Below are positions 45,995 to 54,210 of a DNA stretch of 54,210 bases, in pieces. This stretch comes from Emticicia agri (GTDB taxonomy: Bacteria; Bacteroidota; Bacteroidia; Cytophagales; Spirosomataceae). Position numbers and translations under genes: made by a program. Each line of letters begins with the position of its first letter. Within the stretch, counting starts at the first letter, position 1. The notes under the pieces were generated by a model, which worked only from the letters and a program-made list of their open reading frames with translations, was not told where the DNA came from and did not search any database. Location: assembly GCA_945860265.1 (NCBI GenBank), contig CAMAQF010000017.1, forward strand, positions 1 through 54,210, written 5' to 3'.

Positions 45995-46149
45995 ATACAA
46001 CCTCAATATTTTAAATGAAAAACCCAAGAATCTCACTTCGATATCGTTTTCAAAAATAATGAGAGTACACTGATGTTCATAACAGCCATATAAGAAAGTT
46101 TACTTTTTGATGAAAAGGTTGTTGTAAGCCAGCAACAAAACGTTGAAAA
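45995..46149. other. non-coding stretch upstream of a small ORF
   Basis: Together with 46435-46657 this is the part of the 45572-46657 gap without recognisable coding sequence. I see no promoter, terminal repeat or RNA here. Confidence 0.4.
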
Positions 46150-46434
46150 ATGGATTGTCTCACAAAAACTGACTCAATAAGAAAGGAGCGGGATGCCGCC
46201 CATTTGAACTTGGGAGATGTGATGGTTTCAGACAAAAAAGGTGATACTTTAGCTATCAATGATTATTCGATTGAGATTCAAACCGATGGTGGTTTTATGG
46301 TAAAAATGTCCGCCAGTTATGACTTAGGAAAAATTAAAAAAGAAGGCTTTGATAGTACAACGATTCAAGCAGAATTAGACGCACCAACTTTGAATCAATT
46401 GAATAAAAATAACCACACATCAAGTTTTGGATGA
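46150..46434 (+). CDS. hypothetical 94-residue protein or gene fragment
   Basis: The frame has a protein-like composition (rich in Asp, Lys, Gly; IEIQTDGGFMVKMSASYDLG in the middle) and no membrane segment. It sits between a pseudogene and the carboxylesterase in a decayed stretch, has no good promoter or partner, and no family was recognised. It may be a fragment of a larger exported protein. Confidence 0.35.
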   Translation: MDCLTKTDSIRKERDAAHLNLGDVMVSDKKGDTLAINDYSIEIQTDGGFMVKMSASYDLGKIKKEGFDSTTIQAELDAPTLNQLNKNNHTSSFG

Positions 46435-46534
46435 GCAAAATATGGGTATATAAAAGTATAAGTCTCCATTTCGTCCATTTTTAAAACCTAATTGCCATTG
46501 GTTTTAACGAACTGATAAAATAGTATAAAAACAA

Positions 46535-46577
46535 ATTGGCTTTAGTCAAAACTACTAATAGTCTTACTAAAGCCAAT
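46535..46577 (-). terminator. terminator of the carboxylesterase
   Basis: ATTGGCTTTAGT and ACTAAAGCCAAT form a perfect 12-bp stem (19-nt loop); on the minus strand TTTGTTTTTAT follows. It lies 80 bases past the esterase stop. Confidence 0.65.
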
Positions 46578-46657
46578 AAGGATTTTTATTCGTTGTCTGA
46601 CTGTTTTACAGACATCAATAAATTACTATTTACTTTTTTGATGCAATCTTTTGTCTA

Positions 46658-48355
46658 TTAACTCAATGCCTTTCTCGCTTCACGATCTGGGTCATTTTTG
46701 AGAATACATTCATCATTTAGAATCATGGTTTCTCCTTTTTCAGAGGTATATCTTGCCCAATTTGGCAATCCTCCACCATTTGGATTTCCTGTGCGAACGA
46801 AGTTCAAAAATGATTTTGCCATTTTTTCAGATAGTCTTCTTGGTCTTGCACCACCGCCTGTGTGTGTAAGCATGAGGTCGGTATTAAAGAACCAAAAACA
46901 AATATCGTCGCAGTGGAATGCTCTCATACGACCATCAAAAAGTGGTGGCTGAAAACCAAACCAAGCTACATAAACTGGAGCTTTTTGTTTTGCTTTGGCA
47001 TCTGCCGTGGCAATTGCACCTTTACGATTACTGAGAATCATCGACCAAATTTCAACAGGTTTTTTTTCTGGAAAAACCTTGGCGTAAGCATCTACGATTT
47101 CACTTGTTTTATCACCAAATCTTGCTTTTAAATTTGCTTTTGCTTCTGATAAAGTTACGTTTTCAAGGGCCGAATTAACTCTACTCGGCGATTGCTCATT
47201 GAAAGTTGTACTTAAAATCATCGGTACGTCAGCCGAAAAGTGTAAATTATCGGCATAAAAAGCACCTACTGATAAGAAATTGCCATCTGCTACGGGAGCA
47301 AAACCGCCTCGAATAAGATTAAGACGTTTTGCTTCATCAGCCATTTTGGTTATTGCACGGTTGGCAATGTCAATGTATTCTCTCCACGGGATTTGTTGTA
47401 ATTTTCCTATCTCATTGGGGCCTAAACCTGCTTCTTTTAGTACCATAGCACCGAGTTTTTCAGAATATTCTTTCGATAAACCATTGAGGGATGAGCCACT
47501 AAGTGCAACGGCTTTGTGGAATAAACCTTTAGCCGAAGGCATGGCAGTTAATGTACAAACCTTTGAACCACCACCTGATTGTCCAATGATTGTGACGTTG
47601 CTGGCATCACCACCAAAATTGGCAATATTATCTCTTACCCACTCCAAAGCTGCTACAATATCCAACATACCAACATTGCCTGATGCTGCCATTTTATCAT
47701 CTGTACCTGCCAAATTTGTAAAGCCCAAAGCTCCCAAACGATGATTGAGCGAACAGAAAACCACATCACCAAATCGGCTAAGGTTTTCGCCTTGGTAGCC
47801 ATCTTGCTCTACTGCATTTCCGTTTACAAATCCACCACCATGCAGCCAGACTATTACTGGCCTTTTTTTATTATCAAGAGCAGGCGTCCAAACGTTGATT
47901 TTTAGACAATCTTCGCTTACGTCGTCATAATTCCAATGGTCAACAAATGAAGCATATTGGTCAGCATAGCGTTTTTCCATGATCTGTGGAGCAGAATTTC
48001 CCCACCAAACCGCTGGCTTTACATCTGTCCATGATTTAGGTTTTTGTGGAGGCATAAAACGATTTTCACCCGAAGTATCAGCTCCGTAAGGAATGCCCAA
48101 AAAAGTATGAATCCCTCGTAGAATATAACCTCTTACTTTGCCATATTGGGTGTTGGTAACCGCAATATTATCACCAACAAATAATATTTGTTCGTCTTCT
48201 TTTTCTTTAGGCTTAAATCCTTTAGCCTCTGAAGAAATTGTAGAACCAAGAGCGAGGCCGGTCGCACCTAAGCCGGTCGCACCTAGGCCGGTCGCACCTA
48301 AGCCGGTCGCACTTAGACCTAATTTTTGAATGAAATTTCGGCGATTTGTTTTCAT
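46658..48355 (-). CDS. exported type-B carboxylesterase/lipase
   Basis: A 565-residue alpha/beta hydrolase of the carboxylesterase type B family. The oxyanion block is VIVWLHGGGFVNG, followed by NHRLGALGF and the nucleophile Ser (about residue 260) in IIGQSGGG; the Glu region is at TTFNEQSP and the His lies in FHCDDICFWFFNTD. The signal KTNRRNFIQKLGL is Tat-like and is followed by four tandem copies of ATGLG, encoded by 15-bp DNA repeats. I chose ATG 48355; a longer frame to 48460 runs into a repeat element. The likely role is cleavage of ester substituents on a glycan. Confidence 0.88.
   Translation of the reverse strand: MKTNRRNFIQKLGLSATGLGATGLGATGLGATGLALGSTISSEAKGFKPKEKEDEQILFVGDNIAVTNTQYGKVRGYILRGIHTFLGIPYGADTSGENRFMPPQKPKSWTDVKPAVWWGNSAPQIMEKRYADQYASFVDHWNYDDVSEDCLKINVWTPALDNKKRPVIVWLHGGGFVNGNAVEQDGYQGENLSRFGDVVFCSLNHRLGALGFTNLAGTDDKMAASGNVGMLDIVAALEWVRDNIANFGGDASNVTIIGQSGGGSKVCTLTAMPSAKGLFHKAVALSGSSLNGLSKEYSEKLGAMVLKEAGLGPNEIGKLQQIPWREYIDIANRAITKMADEAKRLNLIRGGFAPVADGNFLSVGAFYADNLHFSADVPMILSTTFNEQSPSRVNSALENVTLSEAKANLKARFGDKTSEIVDAYAKVFPEKKPVEIWSMILSNRKGAIATADAKAKQKAPVYVAWFGFQPPLFDGRMRAFHCDDICFWFFNTDLMLTHTGGGARPRRLSEKMAKSFLNFVRTGNPNGGGLPNWARYTSEKGETMILNDECILKNDPDREARKALS
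48255..48314. repeat. 4 x 15-bp tandem repeat in the esterase signal peptide
   Basis: Four units of A(G/A)GCCGGTCGCACCT; units 1 and 3 are identical, as are 2 and 4 apart from one base, so the array is also 2 x 30 bp. It encodes TGLGA repeats in the hydrophobic core of the export signal. It is markedly GC-richer than its surroundings. Confidence 0.92.
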
Positions 48356-48393
48356 TTTAATAGTTTTATAGGGTGAATAGATGGAGTTTGAAT

Positions 48394-48574
48394 TTAATTT
48401 CCCCTCCTTTTTACAAGTGGGGTAGCAAAATTCTGATGAAGTCGAATTTGACTGGGACACACCCAGTCCGAATGGTTTATTTTGGGTTAAAAGCTTTTAA
48501 ATTTATTATACCCCAATTAGCCACCCCGCCGACTTCGTCAGGCACCCCTCCTTGAAAAAAGGAGGGGAAATTAA
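48394..48574. repeat. 181-bp MITE-like element with perfect 19-bp inverted ends
   Basis: TTAATTTCCCCTCCTTTTT at 48394-48412 is the exact inverse of 48556-48574. Inside are GACTGGG-acaca-CCCAGTC, GACTTCGTC/GACGAAGTC-type sequence and a second hairpin CCCCTCCTT...AAGGAGGGG at 48545-48567 beside the right end. No coding frame is present. It lies between the esterase and isomerase genes and may act as a terminator. Confidence 0.7.
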
Positions 48575-48588
48575 TAAGTTATAAAAAA

Positions 48589-49517
48589 TTACCCTACAAT
48601 TTTCTTCAAATTAATGAAGCTGTTTGTAAGGTTGGCAACTGGAGATGGAGCTCCGTCTTGTTCTACAAAATAATGCTTTACACCCGAAGTTTTTGCGGCC
48701 TCAAAAATTGGTTTAAAATCAATATAGCCTGTGCCAACTTCTACGGGCTTTTGGGTTTCTTTATTCAAATCTTTTATATGGAAAAGAGGGAAACGACCTG
48801 GATGTTTTTGTAATAATTCTGGAATATTTACACCTGCTTTGGTTGCCCATGCAAGGTCAAGTTCAAATTTAAGTAAATCGGCACTGATTTGTGAAGCCAT
48901 CATATCGAAAGGGCGTTGTCCGTCAACCATTTCAAACTCTGCAGTATGGTTATGGAAAACAAAAGTAAGTCCTGCTTTCTTGGCTGCTTCGCCTGCTTTT
49001 TGAAGAATTTCGAGCGAAAGCTTTACTTCTTCCATTTTATTCACTGGAATACTGGCACGAACCAAATATTTTGCACCCCCTTCAGCTACATCGTCAACGA
49101 TTTCCTGTGTATTATTTAGCAAGTTTTTCATTGGTGGCATGGCTGGCCTAGCAGGTGCTGTATTTCCATCAGCCGATTGACGTTGGGTGGGACGATTATA
49201 CGGAGCTCCAGTTACGTGGTGTGCTTGCCACGACATTCCTAAATCTGCAACTAATTTGGCAAATTCTTTAGGTTTCATGCCATAAAAACCACCATTCATA
49301 CTAAATGCCGATTCGATTTCTTTGTATCCGATTCCCGCAATTTGCTTTAATGTTCCTTCAACGTCTTTGTCGATTACTGACATTGTGGTAAATAATTGTA
49401 CTCAAAAGTTTTTTACCTTTAATGGCTCTCCAAAAGCATCGGCTAAATTTGGTAACATCAATCCCCCAAGTGCCAAAGCTCCTGTATTTTTTAGAAAATC
49501 TCTTCTATTTTGCATTG
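48589..49517 (-). pseudogene. sugar isomerase/epimerase-like gene with a 2-bp insertion and a TGA
   Basis: The still open part, 48589-49383, encodes 264 residues of a xylose isomerase-like barrel (GYKEIESAFSM, HHVTGAPYNRP, TFVFHNHTAEFE, KFELDLAWATKAG, LFHIKDLN, HYFVEQDGAP). Upstream the DNA still encodes a Tat-like signal, MQNRR at ATG 49517 and then, two bases later in frame, DFLKNTGALALGGL and KVKNF. An extra GA in an AGAGAGA run near 49501 breaks the first join, and TGA at 49402-49404 replaces the Gly codon expected in KNF-G-VQLFT. Without the signal the product would be cytoplasmic. Residues after the HHVTG block contain a Pro/Ala-rich insertion. Either a recent pseudogene or a sequencing problem. 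Confidence 0.75.
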
Positions 49518-49638
49518 ATTTTTTGGTAATTAAAGTTTTGTTGTAATTTTTTTAGAAATGGGGAGGGGGAAGGTTTTGAGAAAATGAGAATCGGGCTTTT
49601 ACACCCAATTCTCGTAACTGTATTTATCTTAGGGTTTA

Positions 49639-52491
49639 TTATTCGCCTGCTTTAAACTCAATTGCTGAAACCGCCATCACGATTTGTGTATCTTTTGCTT
49701 TATCATTTCTGAAAACCAAATAAACATCATGCTGGCCAGCGTTTTGAGGAACATTTACTTTTAATTTACTATTCATGTTTGGGCGAGCTGGTGGTGTTGC
49801 GGCTGGTGCAGGCGTTCCTGCAGCAGGCATTGTACCCGTTGAAGCTGCTGGTTGAGCAGGCGGTGGAGCGGCGGCTCCCGACCCCATTCGCATTTCTCTT
49901 GGCTCGATTTTATCGCTTGTGCCAATCAAAGTTCCTGTTGGCGAGTCGAGGTGAAGTTCGATAACTCCACCTGCTGCACCTACACGTGTTTGTGCTTGGG
50001 CAGTAACTTCGATTTCGCTGATGCCTGTTAAATCAACGTTTGTATAAGCCAAATAAGATTTATCACCAACCATTGAAAATGAGCGTCCAGGCGTAATGAC
50101 CAATTGTGTTCCCTTTGATTTGTCTGCAAACTCTGGATTTAAGATAGGGTTTTTCAAAACAACTACATCCTCCGTTGAAAGTGATTTCATTACTTTAGTT
50201 CCTTTATCTTTGTAAGCCGCACGCAAAATGTATGTTCCGTTTGATTTCTGTCCATCAGGAATTTTTGTCGAATAGCTGCCTTGCATTGGCATTGATTTGG
50301 CCGTTTTTGGCTCATTAATATTTAAGATATAATCAACCATAATATTGGCTTCGGCTATTGAGATTTGTGGGTGTGCCGCCATTATGTGGTCGCCCCAAAC
50401 TCCACCACCACCATTGATGATTTTTTTTGAAAGATACTCAACTGCTTTGCTATCGCCTTTATATTTGTTGGCTACATCTTTTAGGCTTGGCCCAACTGAT
50501 TTTACATCGACAATATGGCAAGATTTACAATCACTTTTTCCCATCAAACGTTCGCCCATTGAAGCAAATGCTACAGCATCAACGCCACGATGATTTTGCG
50601 AAGCCTCAATTTTATCATATCCGATTGGCATATAATCAATGCTTACTGCTACTTGTTCAGCCTTTATTTTGCCATTTGTCAAATCTCCATCTTCTTTGTC
50701 TGATACAGTTACTTCGTAGTCGATTGGTTTATTCGGGAAATAGAAAGTTTTGTTTCCTTTTTTGATGTTAAAAGCAACTGCTGGAGGTTCATTACCCACT
50801 TTTATTTCGAGCGATTCGCTATTTTCTTCGCCTTTCCCGTCTTTTACGGTCAATGTTACATCATAAATTCCTGCTTTGTCAAGCAATACAGTTGCATTTT
50901 CAGTTTTGAAAATCTTTTTGCCTGCTTTGCTTTTTACTTCCCATAAATACGTGAGTTTATCACCATCTGGGTCGTTTGTACCAGTCGATGTAAGATTTAC
51001 TTTCAAAGGAGCAGAACCCGTCAAATTATCTGCTTTGGCTATCACTTTTGGCATACGGTTTCCGCCATTGTATTCTACTTTTACGAGTCTTGCGTTGTCG
51101 TTTCCTTTGAACCACGCCGAGCCATATTCTAATACATATAAATCTCCGTCTGGGGCAAAATCCATATCAATAGCACTACCGAAATCGGTGTTTGGCATGA
51201 ATCGTTCCATAGATTTATAGTCGCCATTGGCATCCATTGTTACTGACATAATCCAGCCACGCATAAACTCAACAATCAACCATTTTCCTTCATAATACTC
51301 AGGAAAAACACGTTTTCCAGCTGGAAAATCGGACTTATGAAAAACTGGTCCACCCGTTGCACTTCTACCCGAGCTTCCTACCATTGGAAATTCTGCTGAA
51401 ATACCATAAGGATAATAAATAAATGCTTTTTGAGCAGGAGGAAGGTTTTTTAGACCAGTGTTGTTTGGCGAATCATTGATTGGTTTTGCTGGGTCATAAG
51501 TAGCATTTGGACGAGGTTTTCCTGTTTCAAAATCCCAGTCTGCATAGGCTTTGTTATCACCTATAAAATATGGCCAACCAAAATTACTTGCTTTACGAGC
51601 TTGATTAAATTCATCGTATCCGCGTGGACCTTGCTCAGTATCAACCGAGGCATCGGGGCCAACTTCTCCCCAGTATAAATAGCCAGTTTTGCTATCAATG
51701 GTTGGTCTCCACGGGTTGCGGTGTCCCATTGTGTAGATTTCTTTTTTTACCAGACCATCGCCATTATTTGGCGTAGTTTCGAATAAATTTCCTTTCGGAA
51801 TTGAATAAGTAGCATCCGCTTCCGGCTTAATTCTTAAAATTTTCCCTGTCAAACTGTTTGTATTTCCTGCCCCACGTTGGTCGTCCCAATATTCCCAACC
51901 TTTTCTTTCGTCAAGATTTGCGTAGCCAGGTGTACCACTATTCGAAGTATTATTTCCAACTGTCAAAAAAAGATTTCCTGCTTTATCGAAAACCATTCCA
52001 CCGCCTGTATGGCAGCATTCTTCACGTTGGGTAGGTACATTCAAAATTACCTTTTTTGAACTCGCTACCAATTCTTCCCCACGTAGTTCCCAACGAGCAA
52101 GTACATGCTGATTTATTTCTGTATCCGCATAATACATATAGATCCAGTGGTTTTGCTCAAAATTCGGATCGTGGATTAATCCCATCAAGCCTTCTTCTGC
52201 TTCACGTTTTACTCCTTTTGCATTGGTATATTTTGTGTTGACGGGAATCATGGCTAAAGTTTTGACTTCGCCTGTTTCGGGGTTATATTGCTTCAAAGCA
52301 CCTTTGCGTTCCACGAACAAAACTCTGCCATCTTTTAGCAATGTCATTTCCATTGGTTCGTCGAGTTTATCGCCCAAAACTACTTTAGTAAAGCGATTTT
52401 CGTCTGGTGCTTTTTGAGCTGCAATTTCGAGTACATTCATCACAGAAATCGCGATGAGTAAACTCTTAAAAATATTCTTGAAGTATTGCAT
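49639..52491 (-). CDS. PQQ-dependent sugar dehydrogenase with PKD, cytochrome c and carbohydrate-binding domains
   Basis: A 950-residue exported protein; start ATG 52491 gives a signal peptide ending EIAAQ, preferred to ATG 52521. Residues ~30-450 are a six-bladed glucose/sorbosone dehydrogenase propeller (EEGLMGLIHDPNF, CCHTGGGMVFDKAGNLFLTVG, GHRNPWRPTID, GPDASVDTEQGPRGYDEFNQ), which binds PQQ. A PKD domain follows (~475-570), then a class I cytochrome c with CKSCH at about 654-658. The C-terminus is a CBM6-like module containing a ~40-residue Pro/Ala-rich insertion. Likely oxidises a sugar and passes electrons to its own haem. Not linked to an obvious operon; upstream gap is 550 bp. Confidence 0.9.
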   Translation of the reverse strand: MQYFKNIFKSLLIAISVMNVLEIAAQKAPDENRFTKVVLGDKLDEPMEMTLLKDGRVLFVERKGALKQYNPETGEVKTLAMIPVNTKYTNAKGVKREAEEGLMGLIHDPNFEQNHWIYMYYADTEINQHVLARWELRGEELVASSKKVILNVPTQREECCHTGGGMVFDKAGNLFLTVGNNTSNSGTPGYANLDERKGWEYWDDQRGAGNTNSLTGKILRIKPEADATYSIPKGNLFETTPNNGDGLVKKEIYTMGHRNPWRPTIDSKTGYLYWGEVGPDASVDTEQGPRGYDEFNQARKASNFGWPYFIGDNKAYADWDFETGKPRPNATYDPAKPINDSPNNTGLKNLPPAQKAFIYYPYGISAEFPMVGSSGRSATGGPVFHKSDFPAGKRVFPEYYEGKWLIVEFMRGWIMSVTMDANGDYKSMERFMPNTDFGSAIDMDFAPDGDLYVLEYGSAWFKGNDNARLVKVEYNGGNRMPKVIAKADNLTGSAPLKVNLTSTGTNDPDGDKLTYLWEVKSKAGKKIFKTENATVLLDKAGIYDVTLTVKDGKGEENSESLEIKVGNEPPAVAFNIKKGNKTFYFPNKPIDYEVTVSDKEDGDLTNGKIKAEQVAVSIDYMPIGYDKIEASQNHRGVDAVAFASMGERLMGKSDCKSCHIVDVKSVGPSLKDVANKYKGDSKAVEYLSKKIINGGGGVWGDHIMAAHPQISIAEANIMVDYILNINEPKTAKSMPMQGSYSTKIPDGQKSNGTYILRAAYKDKGTKVMKSLSTEDVVVLKNPILNPEFADKSKGTQLVITPGRSFSMVGDKSYLAYTNVDLTGISEIEVTAQAQTRVGAAGGVIELHLDSPTGTLIGTSDKIEPREMRMGSGAAAPPPAQPAASTGTMPAAGTPAPAATPPARPNMNSKLKVNVPQNAGQHDVYLVFRNDKAKDTQIVMAVSAIEFKAGE

Positions 52492-53042
52492 TTTTTTGTG
52501 ATAATTGGAATGATGATTCATGTATTCGGAGTAAATGGTTGTAAGTTTTGAATAAACAAAAATGAGAATAAGAATTTTTTAAAAATAGATTAATCGGCAT
52601 ATCCTTTAAAGTATTCGACAAATAGGTTTTTTTAAAGGATTTATTGAATTTTTCATAATAATAATATTTTATCGTTTTGATATAATAAAGGCTGTTTTCA
52701 AAAATACTCAGTTTGGGGATTTTAGAACGTATTGAAAAGAAAATGACTGTTTTGGCCAATATTATACCGTATTTATATAAGTTTATTGGAGGATTAATGG
52801 CATTACGAATGTTTCTTTTCTTAAAATATCCTTATAAGTATAAAAATCTACGTTCTATTTTGATTATTTATCTCCAAATGGTCATCAGATTCAATGATTT
52901 TTGTATCGTTGTTTAAGATTTCCCATCGAGTGGAATAGACTTTGCAACAATCATATCCAATTTTATTCAAAATCATATGGACTTTTGAGTAAAATTGGAT
53001 GTAAAAACGCTAATGATTGTTTATAATAATCTGTCATTATAT
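52492..53042. other. intergenic region with one long hairpin
   Basis: AT-rich; I see no credible gene. The only structure is the hairpin at 52955-53000. Small open frames on either strand lack codon bias or motifs. Confidence 0.5.
52955..53000 (-). terminator. long hairpin after the FG-GAP/ASPIC gene
   Basis: Arms 52955-52972 and 52983-53000 pair at 17 of 18 positions around a 10-nt loop (ATCCAATTTTA(C/T)TCAAAA). It is 43 bases past the stop codon of the minus-strand gene. Confidence 0.65.
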
Positions 53043-54210
53043 TTACCTAATAGTACGTTTCGAACCTTTAATGTCTATAATCTCTACACTTTGAATGTTA
53101 GAGCTAATTATAAGATTATGAGCAGATTGTGATAAAAAAGATGAGCCAAATCCGATTTCTTCGCGACGGGTTTTTCCGTTTTTGAGTTTCAATAAAACTG
53201 TAGTTTCGTCTGGTTTTAGTGCGATGCTTCTTACTGGAAAATGGTATTCAAAAAATCTTAAAGTATTTTTGTTTTGTGAAGTAATGGTCAATAATTGCCC
53301 TTGTGGATTCATTATTTTTACCAAACTTTTGGCGTCACCTGTCACACAATAACCACTTTTATCAAGGGCAATTGGAGTAAAATTGCCATTTCCATTACCA
53401 TTTAGAAGTAATCCGTTGAGTGCATCATTTCGTCCAACTGATACTTCTGCCCCAAAATCATTTCCTGTTAGTAGTAAGTCCAGATTTCCATCTTGGTCGA
53501 AATCTTGGGTAATTATGCCAAAAATTGGTGCAAATTGAGCTTGCATAGGCAGTTCTCTTATCTCAAAAACACCATTTCCTTTGTTTTCAATATAGCTACT
53601 TTTTAGCCAATTAGCTTTCAGAATCAAGGCATCTTTTAACTCTTCTGGTTTTAAGATTTCTTTGATTGTTGCCTGTGAAAATTTGGCATAATTCTGAAAT
53701 CGTTGACGAGTTTGGATAAATTGTTTAGCTAAATCATCCCGCGTATTGTAAGGAAATTCTTTGAGTGCATTATCCAAATCTTTATAGTAAACGGTTGGAA
53801 TGGCATCATAAAAACCATCATTATTGAAGTCTTTTGCATAGACACTCACGGGGTGCTTGTCCGATGCGTGCAAAAGTGTATTAATGCCGGTATTGCCAGC
53901 AATATAATCCATATCCCCATCATTATCGAAATCTCCCGAAGTAATGCTTGTCCACCAGCCAATTTTATCTGCGATAGATGTATTCTGTGTTTTGCCGAAG
54001 CTAAAGACTCCTTTTTCATTTTTTAGGAATTTAATTGGCATAAACTCACCTGCAAGTACTAAGTCTTGCCAACCATCATTGTCGAAGTCAGACCAAGTAA
54101 CATCGCAAATCATACCGATATTTTTTAGTTGTGGAGCAATTTGAGCCGTTACGTCAGTAAAAATAGCTCTCCCGCTTCCAGAGGGTGATGTAACCGAGCT
54201 CCCCTTCTGG
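53043..54210 (-). CDS. FG-GAP/VCBS repeat protein with C-terminal ASPIC/UnbV domain (5' end outside window)
   Basis: The frame is open to base 54210 without a start, so the N-terminus is missing; an internal ATG at 54113 is not the start. Calcium-binding propeller repeats are visible (DFDNDGWQD, DFDNDGDMD, DFNNDGFYD, DFDQDGNLD). The last ~100 residues (GYCVTGDAKSLVKI, VLLKLKNGKTRREEIGFGSSFLSQS, VEIIDIKGSKR) are the ASPIC/UnbV domain that follows such repeats. Members are usually outer-surface proteins found beside TonB-receptor/SusD pairs. Function unknown; carbohydrate binding is likely. Confidence 0.85.
   Translation of the reverse strand, partial: QKGSSVTSPSGSGRAIFTDVTAQIAPQLKNIGMICDVTWSDFDNDGWQDLVLAGEFMPIKFLKNEKGVFSFGKTQNTSIADKIGWWTSITSGDFDNDGDMDYIAGNTGINTLLHASDKHPVSVYAKDFNNDGFYDAIPTVYYKDLDNALKEFPYNTRDDLAKQFIQTRQRFQNYAKFSQATIKEILKPEELKDALILKANWLKSSYIENKGNGVFEIRELPMQAQFAPIFGIITQDFDQDGNLDLLLTGNDFGAEVSVGRNDALNGLLLNGNGNGNFTPIALDKSGYCVTGDAKSLVKIMNPQGQLLTITSQNKNTLRFFEYHFPVRSIALKPDETTVLLKLKNGKTRREEIGFGSSFLSQSAHNLIISSNIQSVEIIDIKGSKRTIR

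Noticed and set aside
28885..49517. Stop codon reassignment as the cause of interrupted genes
   Set aside because: TAA, TAG and TGA all end intact genes here, and all three also interrupt the relics, so no single codon is recoded.
52466..52916. Small open frames on both strands ahead of the PQQ dehydrogenase
   Set aside because: AT-driven composition with long Tyr/Phe/Lys runs, overlapping each other and the dehydrogenase start.
1..54210. tRNA, rRNA, riboswitch, CRISPR or phage features
   Set aside because: No cloverleaf, conserved rRNA segment, riboswitch core, regularly spaced repeat array or phage structural gene was seen on either strand.

Overview
The window looks like chromosome from an AT-rich Bacteroidota of the order Cytophagales (relatives of Emticicia, Arcicella or Flectobacillus are my guess, not shown by the sequence). 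The evidence is three proteins with C-terminal type IX secretion (T9SS) sorting domains, promoter-like boxes of the Bacteroidetes form TAnnTTTG, near absence of Shine-Dalgarno sites, and many exported enzymes with an N-terminal NRRxFL-type signal. No rRNA, tRNA, CRISPR array, prophage or replication origin was recognised.

Positions 1-20850 are mostly ordinary chromosome: the 5' part of a DUF2231/cytochrome c protein, uvrA, a T9SS-secreted SASA-type esterase, a HAD phosphatase, an MFS transporter, a T9SS protein, a YqgE/AlgH protein, a D-aminoacylase-like amidohydrolase, a large membrane protein, a DEAD-box helicase, a TPR protein, a second MFS transporter, a thiolase and a glycosylasparaginase.

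From 20988 to the end the window is an accessory region for exported carbohydrate chemistry with c-type haem. A ROK regulator is divergent from a three-gene block (PVC-type sorbosone-dehydrogenase/HEAT/cytochrome c lipoprotein, sulfatase, sugar isomerase). Next, on the minus strand, comes a run of esterase, gluconate-dehydrogenase subunit 3, GMC oxidoreductase, GH5 glycanase and a haem/FG-GAP lipoprotein. Then comes a tight four-gene minus-strand operon of the type best known from Planctomycetes: DUF2231/cytochrome/LRR, cytochrome/DUF1549/LamG/DUF1553, a TIM-barrel isomerase and DUF1501. A type-B carboxylesterase, a broken isomerase, a PQQ-type sugar dehydrogenase with PKD, cytochrome and carbohydrate-binding parts, and an FG-GAP/ASPIC protein cut by the window end complete it. 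Taken together this suggests uptake-independent, periplasmic or surface oxidation and de-esterification of sulfated or esterified polysaccharide, with electrons passed to haem proteins; that is inference from domain content.

The accessory region is littered with decay: a degraded IS256-like element with a duplicated left end, fragments of a second transposase, a truncated Gfo/Idh/MocA gene at the end of the four-gene operon, a full-length but broken FdtA/QdtA-like sugar ketoisomerase, an isomerase with a 2-bp insertion plus a TGA, and a DUF6934-like gene split by one TAA. Repeats are also conspicuous: a 120-bp palindromic element carried in frame inside uvrA, a 15-bp tandem repeat inside the signal peptide of the carboxylesterase, a 181-bp MITE-like element with perfect 19-bp ends, and several short intergenic palindromes.
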